This document shows positions 35,070 to 47,451 of a stretch of DNA of 64,000 bases, piece after piece. The translations under genes were made by a program, and so were the position numbers. The stretch comes from Ailanthus altissimus (Eukaryota > Streptophyta > Magnoliopsida > Sapindales > Simaroubaceae). Below the pieces are notes generated by a model, which was not told the origin of the DNA, searched no databases, and was given only the letters and a program-made list of their open reading frames with translations. The stretch covers positions 6,696,001 through 6,760,000 of the forward strand of contig OX327704.1 of the NCBI GenBank assembly GCA_946807835.1, read 5' to 3'. Numbering within the stretch: position 1 is the first letter of the stretch; each line of letters starts with the position of its first letter.

Positions 35070-35600
35070 TATAACATTTTATACCTTCATCTATATAATC
35101 ATTCATGGTTCATAAATTTTCATTAATGTGCTCAAAAGAATTTTTTAAATTGGTTTCAATTACGATTCGAAATGTTCTGACCAATCCCTGATATCTATCC
35201 ACCATAAATCAAAAAATTATTTGATCTTCTTCAATCGAATTTACTTCCAAAACTCATACACTAGAACTCATCTTTAATTCCCAATTTCATATTCCATGGA
35301 TTATGTGTTGGGATTACTCAACTTCAAAAAAGCTCATTCTATTCCTTACAAAAATCATCAAAGTCAAATGGTGGAATAACTTTGATTTTACCTCAATTAA
35401 CAAACATTCAATTAACTAATGGATTAATAGAAAAAATAATTAAAAACCCAACTCAAGACGAATTTCTTGCCAAAATGCACAATTAATGAAAAAACTTGCC
35501 ATAGTAGCATCTCCCCAACAAATTAAACAATATTCAAAAGAATTTCAAAAACTATATTCAAACCCTTCAAATCAAGGCTATCTAGCATCATCATCATAGC
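35070..35600 (+). pseudogene. Pararetrovirus C-terminal region, right part
   Basis: Translation resumes the interrupted region, with aromatic-rich segments such as HSWFINFH (about 35104-35127) and IPDIYPP (about 35188-35208), then a Lys-rich end near 35500. Several stops are present. Confidence 0.55.
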
Positions 35601-36127
35601 ATGGTGGACCTGTCAAGAATCTCATAATGACAAGCTCAATCATAGTAAGGTAATAAGTCAAGAATCTCATTATGGCAGTGAATAATAAAATATCATAAGA
35701 AAGAATTCAAAAGAAATAATAACAAAGAATCTCATCATATCATGGGTAATCATGACAGTATAATAATAAAGCATCATGGGTCATCACGAAGAAGAAAATT
35801 TCAAAAGAACTAATAATGAAGCATCATTTGTATAATGTCATTAATGATGTCATGAAATTTTTAATTTCATTCTCTCCTCCATCTATGTAAGGAAAAAGAA
35901 ATCACTTGTAATAAGGAAGAGTTTTAGACAGTTTTTTGAAGCTTTTAGTTATAGAAAAAAAAATTTAAAGAGAAACTTTTGATTAAGCTTTCAAAAATCT
36001 TTAAGTTCTTAGAAAAATTAATGTAAATTTTAATTTTAATTCCTATTGAATTCTTTCATTTACATTTTTATAATTATTTTTTCTTTATTTTTGTTATAGT
36101 TTCATTAAATCATTTGGTATTAGAGCC
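35600..36127 (+). promoter_or_regulatory. Pararetrovirus intergenic region with promoter-like sequence and primer site
   Basis: 35600-35830 contains repeated short words: AAGAATCTCAT three times (about 35613, 35659, 35719) and several AGCATCAT units, resembling an enhancer area. TGATGTCA at about 35846 resembles an activation-sequence-like bZIP site. CTATGTAAGGAAA at about 35883 stands where caulimovirids have CTATATAAGGAA (TATA box). A leader of about 220 bp ends with TGGTATTAGAGCC (36115-36127), a tRNA-Met primer site with one change from TGGTATCAGAGC. Confidence 0.7.
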
Positions 36128-36288
36128 TAGTAATGCACATATTTCATTCTTTATAAAGTCACACTCAAGATTGACCCTGTAAATATCCTCATGTTTCCCC
36201 CAAGTAATCCTGAACAAATTCAGTAATAATCATCTTGTAAATTTCTCTCTTTGATTTTATAATTTTCTGGCCATATATATAATTATAT

Positions 36289-36675
36289 ATGGAGGTGAAG
36301 AAGACTTGCATGGCTCGTCAAAAGATTGCGATTGCAAAAATACAAAAGAAGAATCATCTTCAAGTTACATTCTCTGGACGCCGAGGTGGAAATATTCAAA
36401 AAGGCAAGTGAGCTTAGCACTCTGTGTTTGTGGTGTTGAGACTTGAGATAGTAATAATAATCTTCTCTCCAGCCAACAAACCCTACTCTTTTGGCCACCC
36501 CAACGTTGATTCCATCATTGATCGCGCGCAGCTCGAAAGCCGCCGCCACCATCGGTGTGTATAACAGATGGCACACACCGGCGGCTCGTTAAAGCTCATC
36601 GAAATGCTAAAATTCGTGAGCTCAACATGCAACTAACACAACATACAACAATCGACACTATTAATTACCCTAGCT
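36289..36675 (+). pseudogene. Type I MADS-box gene relic (AGL62-like)
   Basis: From ATG 36289 the frame reads MEVKKTCMARQKIAIAKIQK, then KNHLQVTFSGRRGG, the DNA-binding MADS domain of M-alpha type factors, which act in endosperm and female gametophyte. The next residues are disrupted (a stop at about 36409). Other frames continue the family order: [19 protein letters not shown] at about 36470-36525 and AHRNAKIRELNMQLTQ at about 36595-36642. The normal KRR before GLFKKASEL has become GRR. No coding capacity remains. It starts about 160 bp after the pararetrovirus primer site. Confidence 0.85.
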
Positions 36676-38216
36676 TATGATAATATTGAATTTGCTCTCT
36701 TTGGGCCTTCACACAAAGCCTAACTTGCGAGGGAAAAAGACTAGTCCTCCTCCATACCTACCTACAACACAAAATCTGGAGGAGAGAGAATGAGTCACAA
36801 GCCTAGTAAAAAAAACCATAAAGCAAATGATTTTTACTTCTAAGAAAAAGTTCTGAATGCATCAAAATTCATTCCCAACATGCTCTCCCAAAACAAATAG
36901 GGAAGAAGAAGAAAAATCATTCCCAACATAAAAGAATATCAAATTTCAACATGCTATTCAAATTGACTACCGTTGCTCATAGTGCACATTATTTCAGTTC
37001 ATAGGCTCTCATAATGGGGCTAAAACCATACCACATTATTTACCATTATTTCAGTTCATAGGACCTTTCACCTAAGGGCGTCTAACCCTCCTTATTTTTC
37101 AACCATCCACTAATAAGCAACAATCACACATTCCATTTAAGCTATGAAATATTATATTTGAGTACATTTAAATCAGTACTATAAGTTCAGAGAAGTTCGG
37201 GGTAAACAATTCTTGCCTTGAAACGCTAAAGTTGAGAGCATCCTAGCAAGAATTTGTTTTCATTACTTATATAGATAGCAGCAACTCCTAGATAGTTCTA
37301 AGAAAGCTCGTAAAGATTGTCGTTCAGTTTTTTACCCCGCATCATCAAGATGCCTTATTCAGACACTTTATTCAATCCTTTACAGAAAATGACCACCCAT
37401 TTTAAGTAAATGTGCCTGGGAATATCAAATTCTTTTCTAGTGTGAGAATATGTCTCACACTACCCAAAGTTCCGACGATTTATCAAACATCTTGATGTCG
37501 ATTATGCCAATGACAACCAATTTGAATGTTGCATTGTTACCCATTATAATCATCATGTCAAACCACTCACAGTTAGCACGCATAGAAAAGAACACTTTGA
37601 ATCCATACTTCATGTACTGAAAATAAACTTATCAAAGACTTCAGATGGAGCAAAAGAAGAAAAGGTTGGGATCAAATGAATCCTGAATTTGAAAGTTTAA
37701 ATAAAATAATTGGACCCTGGATTTACTTTTGAGCCAACTCTTAAGCTATGATATTCTCCCAGTAAAAAACCATGCAAGAGTTGCACTCAACTAGCAAGAA
37801 TTACAAACCCATGATAAGGAAAGCAAAAACACAGCATCCAATTTTGGGACAATTTAACTACACATCATAAATATCACGAAGAACAAAGACTTGTAGAATT
37901 CATCTTTAAGAATCTTCAGTTAAGACACTTCTAACACATCAGTTTTAGGGACCACTCCAGAAGAGTTCGTGATGATGCACCACAAATATTAAGGCAATCA
38001 TAACCTCAAAATCCCATAACAACCAACTCTACAGGGCATAAGCTCAACAAATGAGTAACCCCTTAAAGGTTACAAAGATACCGGGCTGAGATGCATAAAA
38101 CTGAAAGTAAAATAACCGCCACAAGTACCTCAATAGATATTTTTTGTCTCTACGTATATGTATGTAAATATAGTATCAGCAGTAATTGATCATTCCAGGG
38201 AACATTCGAAGATCAC
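36676..38216. other. Gene-free stretch, includes the 3' UTR of the CID gene
   Basis: About the last 200-300 bp before 38217 should be the 3' untranslated region of the minus-strand CID gene. No clear AATAAA was found. The rest holds no recognised gene. Confidence 0.5.
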
Positions 38217-41200
38217 TCAATGCAAGGGCGGGCGTGGAGCACGGGGACGAACTGGAGTCTTGGAGGGGCTTACCCTGCATATAGAAAATATATGAACTTT
38301 GAGAACAGAGAACAGAAGGAAAACATGTAATCATCTAGAACAGAAGAGTTAGCCAAAACAACCTTATAGGCAGCGTCCCCAAAATTGCACCACTACAGCT
38401 AAGAGCCGCAATTGCACTTTCAGCCTGCAATAGCAAAATTACAGTATTAAACTCACTCTTACATGTAGCACTGAATGAGAACAATATATTCATTGACCAA
38501 ACTAAGCGAATGAAATAATTTCAAGCAGGCAGGTAGCAATGTAATAATACCAGAACAAAATAAATTAAGCATAAAAACCTAACAGATTTTCTCCTTTGGT
38601 AGCAAAATCCCCATATAGTTAAAAGCTTAGTCATTCTTCTATTGCCCAACTTTACAGGGCAAAAAAAAAACGGAAACATATTAAAGACAAGAAGTTCAGA
38701 GTTACTTCCTCAAGGAAAACAAGGCATGTCCATAGCTTAAGAGGTCCAAGAAGTCTTAAGAATCATACTGACAGAATGTATCCTCTATAACTCAGAATGA
38801 AATGGAAAAAGGAAACAAATAAGAATTAGAAGGTAAAGAGCAAAACAAATAGCGGAGAAGAGAGAGGAGAGTTTAACAATAATCAGATCAAACCGCAATT
38901 CATATCCCTGTGACTGCTATGAACGTTTCAAGCAGAAGACTACAATAAAGGGCATTTTGAAAATACAAACCCACAAGTAGACCCTCTCAATTGGCACATC
39001 CAAGTTCCAAACATATACCGGTGCTCATCCCAATAAAGCCACCACAACAATTTCTAAAGTTTACTCTAACAGCATATGGTGCTGGGACCATTTCTGTTGT
39101 ATACCACATGAGCGCACACCCAAAATTCCAAATTTGCTACCTTTTATACATATCTCATTGCAGAAATAGTGATAAACCTAATTATTGCAGCAAAAATAAG
39201 GGTACTAACCAAAGTAGACAAAATATAAAGCACACAACTGCCCTACACAGATGTTAAAACAAAAGTTATGTATCTTCTATATGCTGAGACCTAGTCATGT
39301 CCGCTCTAAATCACAAACAGTTTATACAGAATTTTTATCAGAAAAGACAGCTTTATATGAAAAGTGTCCCAAGTAATGGGTCCAAACGTACAAACTGAAA
39401 AAGGGTTCATCTGCTATCACAAAAAAGAGAGAGGGAAAGAAGGGGGGGGCGGTGGGGGGTTGTTGGGTCGGTGGTCGGTGTTTGGTCTGTTTCATCAAGC
39501 AAATACATACATACATACTCATTGTTATATGTAGACAGTCCCACTTGAGAATATTATCAGCAACTCAAAAAAATCACATACCAAGAAGACTGGAAAGGTG
39601 AAAAGAAGAAACATAAAAGAATGAGGATGAGAAGGGGGAGAGAGAGAGAGAAAGAAGCCATACAAGACTATATCATTGAAACTTGAAAATTAAAAATAGA
39701 TTGCTAAAAGTTTGCGCCTATAAATTTGTGGCATTCAGCAAATGTTGGTGCTGAAATTTGTAATGTATTTAACATGTAACAGTTCTCCATCATTGTGAAT
39801 CTAAAGCATCCCAAATCCACCAAACTGAAGATGTTGAAACAACAAATTCAGTAAATCAAGCATCTCCTATCACAGCTTGCTCCGGCATTCAAAAGCATAA
39901 TGGTCAAACTGAGAATGGTGTAACAACGTAATTGTGAAATGGTAGCAAGAACAATGCAAAGACTTAAAGATGACAAGAATTAGAGAAATGCAGATAAAAA
40001 ATCTAAGCAAAGGAAGAGAACACCAATCTTGTAGTATACAGCTCAATAGAAAAGCACGCCAGAGCAAGCATCACCCTCCCTATAACCTCAAACTAGGGCA
40101 ACCTGAATACCAAATTTAACTTACACCACAGGAAAGAAACCGATGACAAAGGAGTTAGACATCTGAATGGCTGCAACCCCCCAAAAGGATCAGTACTAAT
40201 TACTACATAATAATTGAACCTAAAACCAATTATTTGGGTGCAATCTAACTCAAGCCACTAAACCAAAAGTCTTTGACACTAGAACTCAGAAAACTGCAAA
40301 AATGCATCAGTACCTATTCCATCATCATTGGTAGGACATTCATTTTGTGTTGCCTAGACAATTGAATGCAAATCATTTCTACCTTCATCATAAGATCCGA
40401 AAGCTTGAAACACTTTCAGAGCAGATTTTATGCCTCTTTTTTTCATACTTAAATAAGATTTGACTTTAGCTAGAGAAAGGAACCATCCTCTCTCCCTCAC
40501 CTTGCCTGCCAGCCCACCCTCCTTTTTTTACTCTCTCTTCTCAAATACGCAAACACTTTAAAAGCATCTATTCTCATTTCTCAAATCTCTTAGGTGCACA
40601 GCGCCAGTTAGACATGTAACAGATTTACCTCAAGTGTAAAATGATTTGGAACACTCATGGATATGAGGGCATGCCTAGGCACAAAGAAGAACTTTCAGTC
40701 CCATGCCTTCTAGTGTTGCCAGTCCCGCACAGATATAGAGCTAGCTTTCTAAAATCTAGACACATAAAATTATAAATTTATCATAACATCATAATAAATT
40801 TAAAATGACAAAACTGTATTTTACATAATCCATGCAAAATTGCTCCCATGTTGACAACTATTATTCTATGTTCAACTATTATTTCAATTCAACTGAAATT
40901 ACCAATTGAAATGAATCAAAGAAAGAAACAAGATTTATGATGCTCAACTTGAAAATTGAGATTGAAGCTATCTTTTCTCCAAATGTCACAAATTCCATAA
41001 TTAATCATGCTTTTAGAATTTTTGCAAAATTTTCACAAATAATGCTTGATGAAGAAATTCATCAATGATAGAAAGAGAACTAAATATTCTCATGACAATA
41101 AAGTGTTCAACAGCTGAATTCACAAAAGCTTGCAATGAAACCAAATGAGAACCACAAAAATGGAAAAAGAGGGGAAAAAAAAAAGAAAGAAAAAAGATGT

Positions 41201-43910
41201 GCAACTCCAAGCAAATTTAGGAGCTTAAGGGTTAAAAGCAGACATATAAAAACATATCGGGCTTTAATAAAAAAAAGTCGCTAAAATATCATGCTTTTAA
41301 GCATAAGTTAGTAAACATTAAGCAGCACTAATAGTCCAAATGATTAGAAGAAACCAAAGGGTACTAAGGAAAAACAGAATTTTCAATCAAGCTTAAACTA
41401 GGTTGTGTGTATAACTCCAAGTAAAAGTGCTTGTACAATTAAGAGAAAACACCACATATATTTATGCAAATAAGGGTGATAAAAAGGGATAGCATGCACA
41501 CAAAAAAATGTTCATATTACCATTGTGAACTCAACAAAAGCAATACGAGTTGAATGCTGATAGTCTCCAAGTAGCCTCAAGCGCTGAACCTATACAAGTA
41601 AAATGTCTTCCATAAGAAACAGTCAATAATTTAGGTACAAGCAAAAGCTCTCAGGTTTGCATATAAGCCACTACAAACCTCTCCACAGACTGATTCAAAG
41701 AAGAGTTTGATATCTGCTTGAGTAACCTACAACAATTGGACAAACAAGTGACAATGAAATGTGCCAGGTATTCCTCCTAATCAAATTCCAAAATAAACAG
41801 GAAATAAAAATACCTTTTTGTCAACATTTGTACAATAAATAGTTCTGGAGCACATCTCACGTTCATCTTCAGACTGAAAACCATGATAATATTAGAAAGC
41901 CAAGTAATGCACAAAATTTAATATCAGCATAACCAGGTGAGGGTAAAGAAAAGAAAAATTAAAAAATATATATAATATAGGACCAGAAGATAAGCAGGGA
42001 GAGGGAACAAATAGAAAGAAAGAACAAAGGGAATAAGCAAAGGAGGAAAGGGAAAGAAAGAGAAGAAGAGTAAAGCTCTTTCAAATATTCTAAAACTTTA
42101 TTCATCCCCCATGCGTTTTCTTGGGGAAATTCACGGACCACCTACTCTTTAGACTAAATGCAAACAAGTGCATGTGGTCAAATTCAAAGTTAGGCATACC
42201 ATGGGAAAACTTAAAAGAAATTTTCCTTTTCCTTGTTACAATAAAGCTCTTCAATAGAAGTCACAAAACATCACTCCAGATATTCAATCTTCCTCATGGT
42301 AAAATATTGAAATCTAAAGTTCTTCTTTAAATACTGAGAAGAAACTTAGTAAAATAAAATATTACATCAATTTGTATAACATGTAACATAATGAAATTCT
42401 CTCAAATAAATTAAAGTGATAATTATATGGTAAAAAGATCCGCATTCTTTTTTTGTCTTTTTTGAAAATTCAGAAAGTGGTGACACTAAATTGCATCAAA
42501 ATATGAGGAAAAAAATGTTCATCAAAGATAGGCAGATGAATATAATAAATATCTCACCCTTGGTAAAAAGGTTGGGTTAACAGGAGCAATTGCAGTTTTT
42601 GAAGGCAGCACTCTAACTGGATAAAATCCAAGCATAGTCCCAGACAAACTCAACGCAGTCCTTGCTCCTTCTGCAAGCATCTTTGCAATAAGATACAAGA
42701 ATGGATATCTATCGACGTATATAAAATGCATAAGCTTGTGACAATACCTTCATCAGTGAACTCAATGAACGCAAAACGGAGAACTGAGTTAGGATCACCA
42801 CAGATACGGCAATCAACGACCTTTGGCCAAACAAGACGGAAAATTTTTGGAGCATAAGCCACTACTATTAAATTCAAAAGGAAATACAAGAGCAAAATAC
42901 AATATTGAGTACCTGTCCACAAGTAAGAAAGAGCCCCGCAAGCTGCTCTTCAGTAACCTAAGATACAAAAAGAATAGAAACAATTGCAAAACATCATGCA
43001 CAAAGAAAACACATATATACATTAATAAACTCAAGTATAAAAGCAAAAATTGTTAGAAAATATAGCTGTTTACCTGTTGATCAATGTCAGAAACGTATAC
43101 AGTCCTCCTAATTACCTCATCATGCTGCGCATTACTTGTTCTACTATTCATCCTTCTCTTCCCTTGACTATAACCATTCCTCTTCTGAAAAGCATCGAAC
43201 AAAACAAAACCATAACTAATCACAGCAAAAGAAAGAAAGAAAAAAAAAGAACAAGGTAAAAGAGCCATGGTACAAACGAACTAAAAATAACTCCGTTTCC
43301 ATTTGATCCTAAGTAAAATTTAAGTAATGATTAAAATTAAGAACTTTGTACAATCCACTATTTTCTACATACACCTGTTTATATACAGAAAGGTCAAACA
43401 ATTACAATCAGTTCTCCATTTCAGCAACCAACCAGAAGCAAAAATGCAAAATTATCAACAAAAAAAAAAATAAGGAAGAAGAAAAGAGAGAGCAAGTAAA
43501 GACACACCTACCCTTCTAGTAGTATGTCCATTGGTATTTGCAGAATTTTCGTGCATTACAAAATTGTTAGTAAAGCCAAATCCATTAGCACCAAAAAACC
43601 CATGATTAAGATTAAATTTGTGACCATTTGCCAGAGATGGAGGCACAAATTCAGCAGCCATAGGGTTCAGCTTCGACAACATCTCCACCAAATCTCTCAT
43701 TTCACGATCCTTAAGACTTTCACCATTTTCCCTCTGATCATTGTTGTTTTGGGTCTGAAAGTTTACTTCTTTTGTTTTAACCACAGAATCACTTCTGGGT
43801 TTGGAGCTTTCAAGATCTTTTGGCACATTTGAGCCAGATGAGACCACAGTTTCACCCAAATTCTGACTCGATGAACCGATCTTGGTCCCAGCATTGTCAG
43901 CGACCGCCAT
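38217..43910 (-). CDS. CID-like: Poly(A)-binding-protein-interacting protein, CID8-13 type (PAM2 and two RRMs)
   Basis: Ten coding exons on the minus strand join in frame with GT-AG introns: 43910-43512, 43184-43074, 42957-42913, 42820-42748, 42670-42558, 41873-41814, 41726-41679, 41589-41521, 38424-38363, 38274-38217. The product has 345 residues, normal for the family. A PAM2 motif (LNPMAAEFVP, residues 81-90) would bind the MLLE domain of poly(A)-binding protein. A basic stretch at 132-150 may be a nuclear signal. RRM1 has TVYVSDI (161-167) and RFAFIEF (200-206); RRM2 has TIYCTNV (258-264) and RIAFVEF (298-304). The C-terminus is basic and Pro-rich. An in-frame ATG two codons upstream (43916) is possible, but MAVADNAG fits family starts. 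No stop or shift was found, so it looks functional. The 3.1-kb intron before exon 9 is the largest. Confidence 0.93.
39437..39480. repeat. G-rich tract in CID intron
   Basis: A run of G blocks (GGGGGGG, GGTGGGGGG, TTGGG, GGTGG) on the plus strand in the large CID intron; the pre-mRNA carries the C-rich complement. Confidence 0.8.
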
Positions 43911-44330
43911 GATCAAATGGGTTTATATTCAAAACGGTATCTTTTCTCAGATTTCCCTGTGAAAATCTGAACTTTTCTATTGATCAGATAATAATTTCTT
44001 AAAACAAAAATAAAAGCAAATTTTGACGAAAACCCAGAAGCTAAAATAACAGCTCGTACCTGTTGTTCTGTTATCTAAAAGCTTCTTTCCATAAATGGAA
44101 AATGAGAACTCACGAAAACAAAAACTGCTCCCCTGCAAATTGACGAAATGGGTGAAACAGAAGACAAAGTTTTCTGTTTCAATTTGTTTGTTATTTTTGT
44201 AATTATTTTATTCTATTCTAGTTTTAAGGGATTGACACTGCTATAGATACAGTGGAAATGATTCTCTAAAATAAATGTGATGATGATGATAATAAAAAGA
44301 ACCGAGGGTTTAAGGGAGAGCGGAAAGAGA
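43911..44330 (-). promoter_or_regulatory. 5' UTR of CID gene with an intron; probable transcription start region
   Basis: A 5' UTR exon ends at 44060 with CAACAG|GTACGA, and the next exon begins at 43956 after TTTTCACAG, giving a 103-bp intron (44059-43957). Upstream, about 44280-44345 on the minus strand is a CT-rich tract (CTCTTCTCTCGCTATCTC), like the Y-patch of plant core promoters. No certain TATA box was found. The UTR intron sits 40 bp before the start codon. Confidence 0.7.
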
Positions 44331-46379
44331 TAGCGAGAGAAGAGGGCGTTTGTTTTGTGCAGTGATGTGTTAATTTATGTTTTGGTTTTTGATTTTGTTT
44401 TGTCTTCTTCGGATCGTCTATTAGTGGCATCACCAATTCATGATGATACCATCATCCCATCATACATTTAGCTGGCCATTATATTTAATTGAATTTTAAA
44501 AAAAAAACAACGATAACAAAAACAAAATACAAATAAATTCTTATTTCTAGATGACATGAGGCTCCATGTCCCCCTTTTCACTATCCATGCATCACATGCA
44601 TACATGACATCCCCAGCATACCATTCAAAGAATTTTCTAATTCAAGATTTATCTCTATTTTATCTTTCCTTTTTTATCACTCAAAAAGAAAAAGATTTAA
44701 ATTCTATACCACTTGTTATAATTATTATAAAAATCTCCCAATAATTTCATTGAAGGGGGTTAAAGACTTGAGATACATACACATATGTAATCTAATGTAA
44801 CATTATATTGAAATTCAATGTATGAGAATTGAAATAGATTGAAATTTGATGTAATATAATAAAATAATTCTCCACAAATACAATTATTGACATCCAATAC
44901 ATTGCGTGTTAGGTATTCCATCACTGAATGAATAATTTTCCTGCATATTTCAAAAGAAAAAAAATCTTAACATAAAATAAATAATTTATTAATGACTGCT
45001 GTAAAGATTTCATTTAATTAACAAAGAAATATATTTTAATCTCAAAAAAATCAAGAATATTAATTGGATTAATTAACCCGGATTTTACTAATTACGCGAG
45101 AGAATTCTCCAGCGTTTAGCAACAAAATCAACTTCTGATGTCGCGCATGTCCATGGATCGAATGCACATGATCACCATGGAATAATAATGACGGCGATTA
45201 TGGTATATGTAACATCTTCATGACACGTGTACGTTGTGTTCGGTCGTGTGGTGATAGAGTTACTAAAGCTGTTATTATCCACTGCTGTGACAGCCACCAA
45301 TTTTAATTTTTTTTATTATTATTATCTTTTTTCTTGAGAAGGGCATCATTGAACGAGTGCACGAACGCGACAACGCAAAATCAAATCACTCTTTCCATGC
45401 GTAAGGAAATGGCGACACTCGCCCAAATTCTGTTGCAAATGTCTCCCTTTCCAAAGCGGTGTCGTTTAATCGTCGTAGGAACTGTTCATACCTGGCTGCA
45501 TGTTTAGATAACCATGAAAAGAGAGATGGAGCGAAGGACGAAGAATATCTCCAATTCGTCACGTGCGCAAATTTGGATTATTTAAAAAAAAAAGGAAAAA
45601 AAGTCGAAATTATATTGAAAAAGAACCAATTTACAAAGATACATGTATAAAACGGCACGTCTTTTTTGAGATTCACGTTTCTGATTTTCATGTGTTAGAT
45701 TCTGACTAGTATAATTTTTAAAAACTTTGGCTTCTTCCTATAAACAAAACAAAGGTGGTCACGTGATTATTTTCAAATGGAGTTACGTAAGATAATTATA
45801 TTTTTACTGTATTATGATAATTCTCAAATTCGGATTTTTTTTAGAAAAATAACTTGTATTAATACATTAATTCTGTGCAAATAGCTTTCCGATTTTTCTT
45901 TAAAAAAATAAGCTTTTTGATTTTTTTAGTTGGATATATTTTTAGCGTATTTTAACTGCACGTGAAATCTTAAAATTGAAATAAGATAAGTCACTTTTGC
46001 CTTTATTTTTGTTTAACAGTAATGCTATATTTATTGTTAAAATTTTCAACAACATTTCAAACAAAATGTAATAAAAGACAAGATATATGAGAAATTGAGA
46101 AAAAAAAGAACAAAAAGAAAAATACAAACCGACACAACTGACGCAAGCATGAGCTTGGCACCATGGCGCAAGCATAGGCTCAACGCTGCGAGTTAAAGAA
46201 GTAGCACTTTTTATAAATTTATTGTTACTTAAGTTTAATACATCTTGAGTAAGATCATTTAATTTGTCATTATCAGTTTATATAATTGTAAAACAAAAAG
46301 AATATTAGAATAATGTTAAAATACAATAGAATTAAAAAAAAAGATAAATAAAAGTAATGAGTAAATTACCACTTTATCT
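44331..46379. other. Intergenic DNA upstream of CID gene and downstream of hAT gene
   Basis: AT-rich with no convincing gene. 45345-45560 is relatively GC-rich and could be an old exon or promoter, but frames there (for example 45459-45650) show no known domain. Minus frame 46175-45942 looks accidental. Confidence 0.5.
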
Positions 46380-46679
46380 AAATAACTAATCTCTTAGAGC
46401 AATGCAATGTCTCAACAATAACGAGCTTAAGTGAATTTTAGAATTGATCAAGGATTTGATCGCCGATACTGAAAGTTGATCCAGATGCAATAATAGATAT
46501 GGGAAGGCTCAAGATATTATGAGCCATGGAAGCAAAATTAGGATAACGAAATTCATTTTTTTTTCTAAAGTTTAAAATGTTCAAGTTAACACTTTTATCT
46601 CCCGTGATTCATCTAAATAAAGTTTTAATTCAGTCTTTTTATTACGACCATTATAATCTATGGTTTGTTAATCATTAAA

Positions 46680-47090
46680 CTCCTAAAAATAAAAATAAAA
46701 TAGTTGTTTAATAGTAGTATAATAGCAAAAAAAAGACCTAAAATAGCATCAAAATATCAACAAAATAATGTTTTAATAGCAGCAAAATAGCAATAAAAAC
46801 AAGAGCCAAAACAATATCAAATTAATAGTAAAACAGGAATCGAAACAACAGAAAAATAGCAGCAAATTAACAGTCAAAATAGCAACAAATTAACAATAAA
46901 AATAACAACAAAACAGAAGTAAGTTAATAGTAAACAACAACTCATCATAGCAACAAAAAACAACAACAAAAAAATATATCAAAATAATAACAAAGCAACA
47001 ATTTAACAGCAGCCAAAAAGCATTAAATTAACAAGAAAATAGAAAATAAATTAGTAGCTAAAAGAAATAAATAAGATATTAAAAATTTTA
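46680..47090 (-). repeat. Degenerate repeat tract in the hAT gene intron
   Basis: On the plus strand, units such as ATAGCAGCAAATTAACAGT recur many times with variation; on the coding strand it is rich in TTGCTGCTATT. A GTAAAATTT donor at about 47090 and a TTTTTAG acceptor at about 46682 suggest an intron whose polypyrimidine content expanded. Confidence 0.7.
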
Positions 47091-47451
47091 CCTATAATAT
47101 GTTAAAAGCCCTTTGCTATATAATAAATCATATTGTGGTAGTGGTACGCGTGAAACAAATACCATAACCTTGGATTGGCTCAGATGTAGCAGCAAAATGT
47201 ACTCATCAAATAAGGAAAAAACATTATCTTTAACCCTTTTTACCTTTGTTGAATCTTGCCCGTAAACTTTTTTATAGCAAAACTCAATAAATTGTGTAAT
47301 ATATCATGCATCCAATAGAACAACTATTTCAAAAATTATGCAAAACTTATGTCAATACTTCTCAAACTATGCCAACATTCTTTTTTCCATATTTCTCATA
47401 TAACCATCATCACTTTATAATAATTGCTTCAAAGTCAAGTTGGCTACAAAT

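Larger units (their letters stand above)
27236..36240 (+). mobile_element. Endogenous pararetrovirus relic (Caulimoviridae), interrupted by a copia element
   Basis: An integrated plant pararetrovirus copy with parts in genome order on the plus strand: a coat-protein region, a degenerate CCHC knuckle, an aspartic protease, reverse transcriptase, RNase H, a C-terminal region, an intergenic region with a promoter-like sequence, and a tRNA-Met-type primer site at 36115-36127. The copia element 31940-35064 splits the C-terminal region. Stops and frameshifts occur in every part, so it cannot give a virus. The single-polyprotein-like order suggests a petuvirus or florendovirus relative, but the genus is uncertain. 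The 27236-27750 part may be the end of a movement-protein region. The left junction is not resolved. The right one lies between 36130 and the MADS-box relic at 36289. Confidence 0.85.

Noticed and set aside
42522..43056. Several minus- and plus-strand frames treated singly
   Set aside because: The minus ones are exon-plus-intron read-through of the CID gene; the plus ones are shadows.
43524..43832. 102-codon plus frame
   Set aside because: It is the antisense shadow of CID exon 1.
45345..45560. Possible host exon or promoter
   Set aside because: GC content is higher than its surroundings, but no frame, splice sites or family resemblance could be supported.
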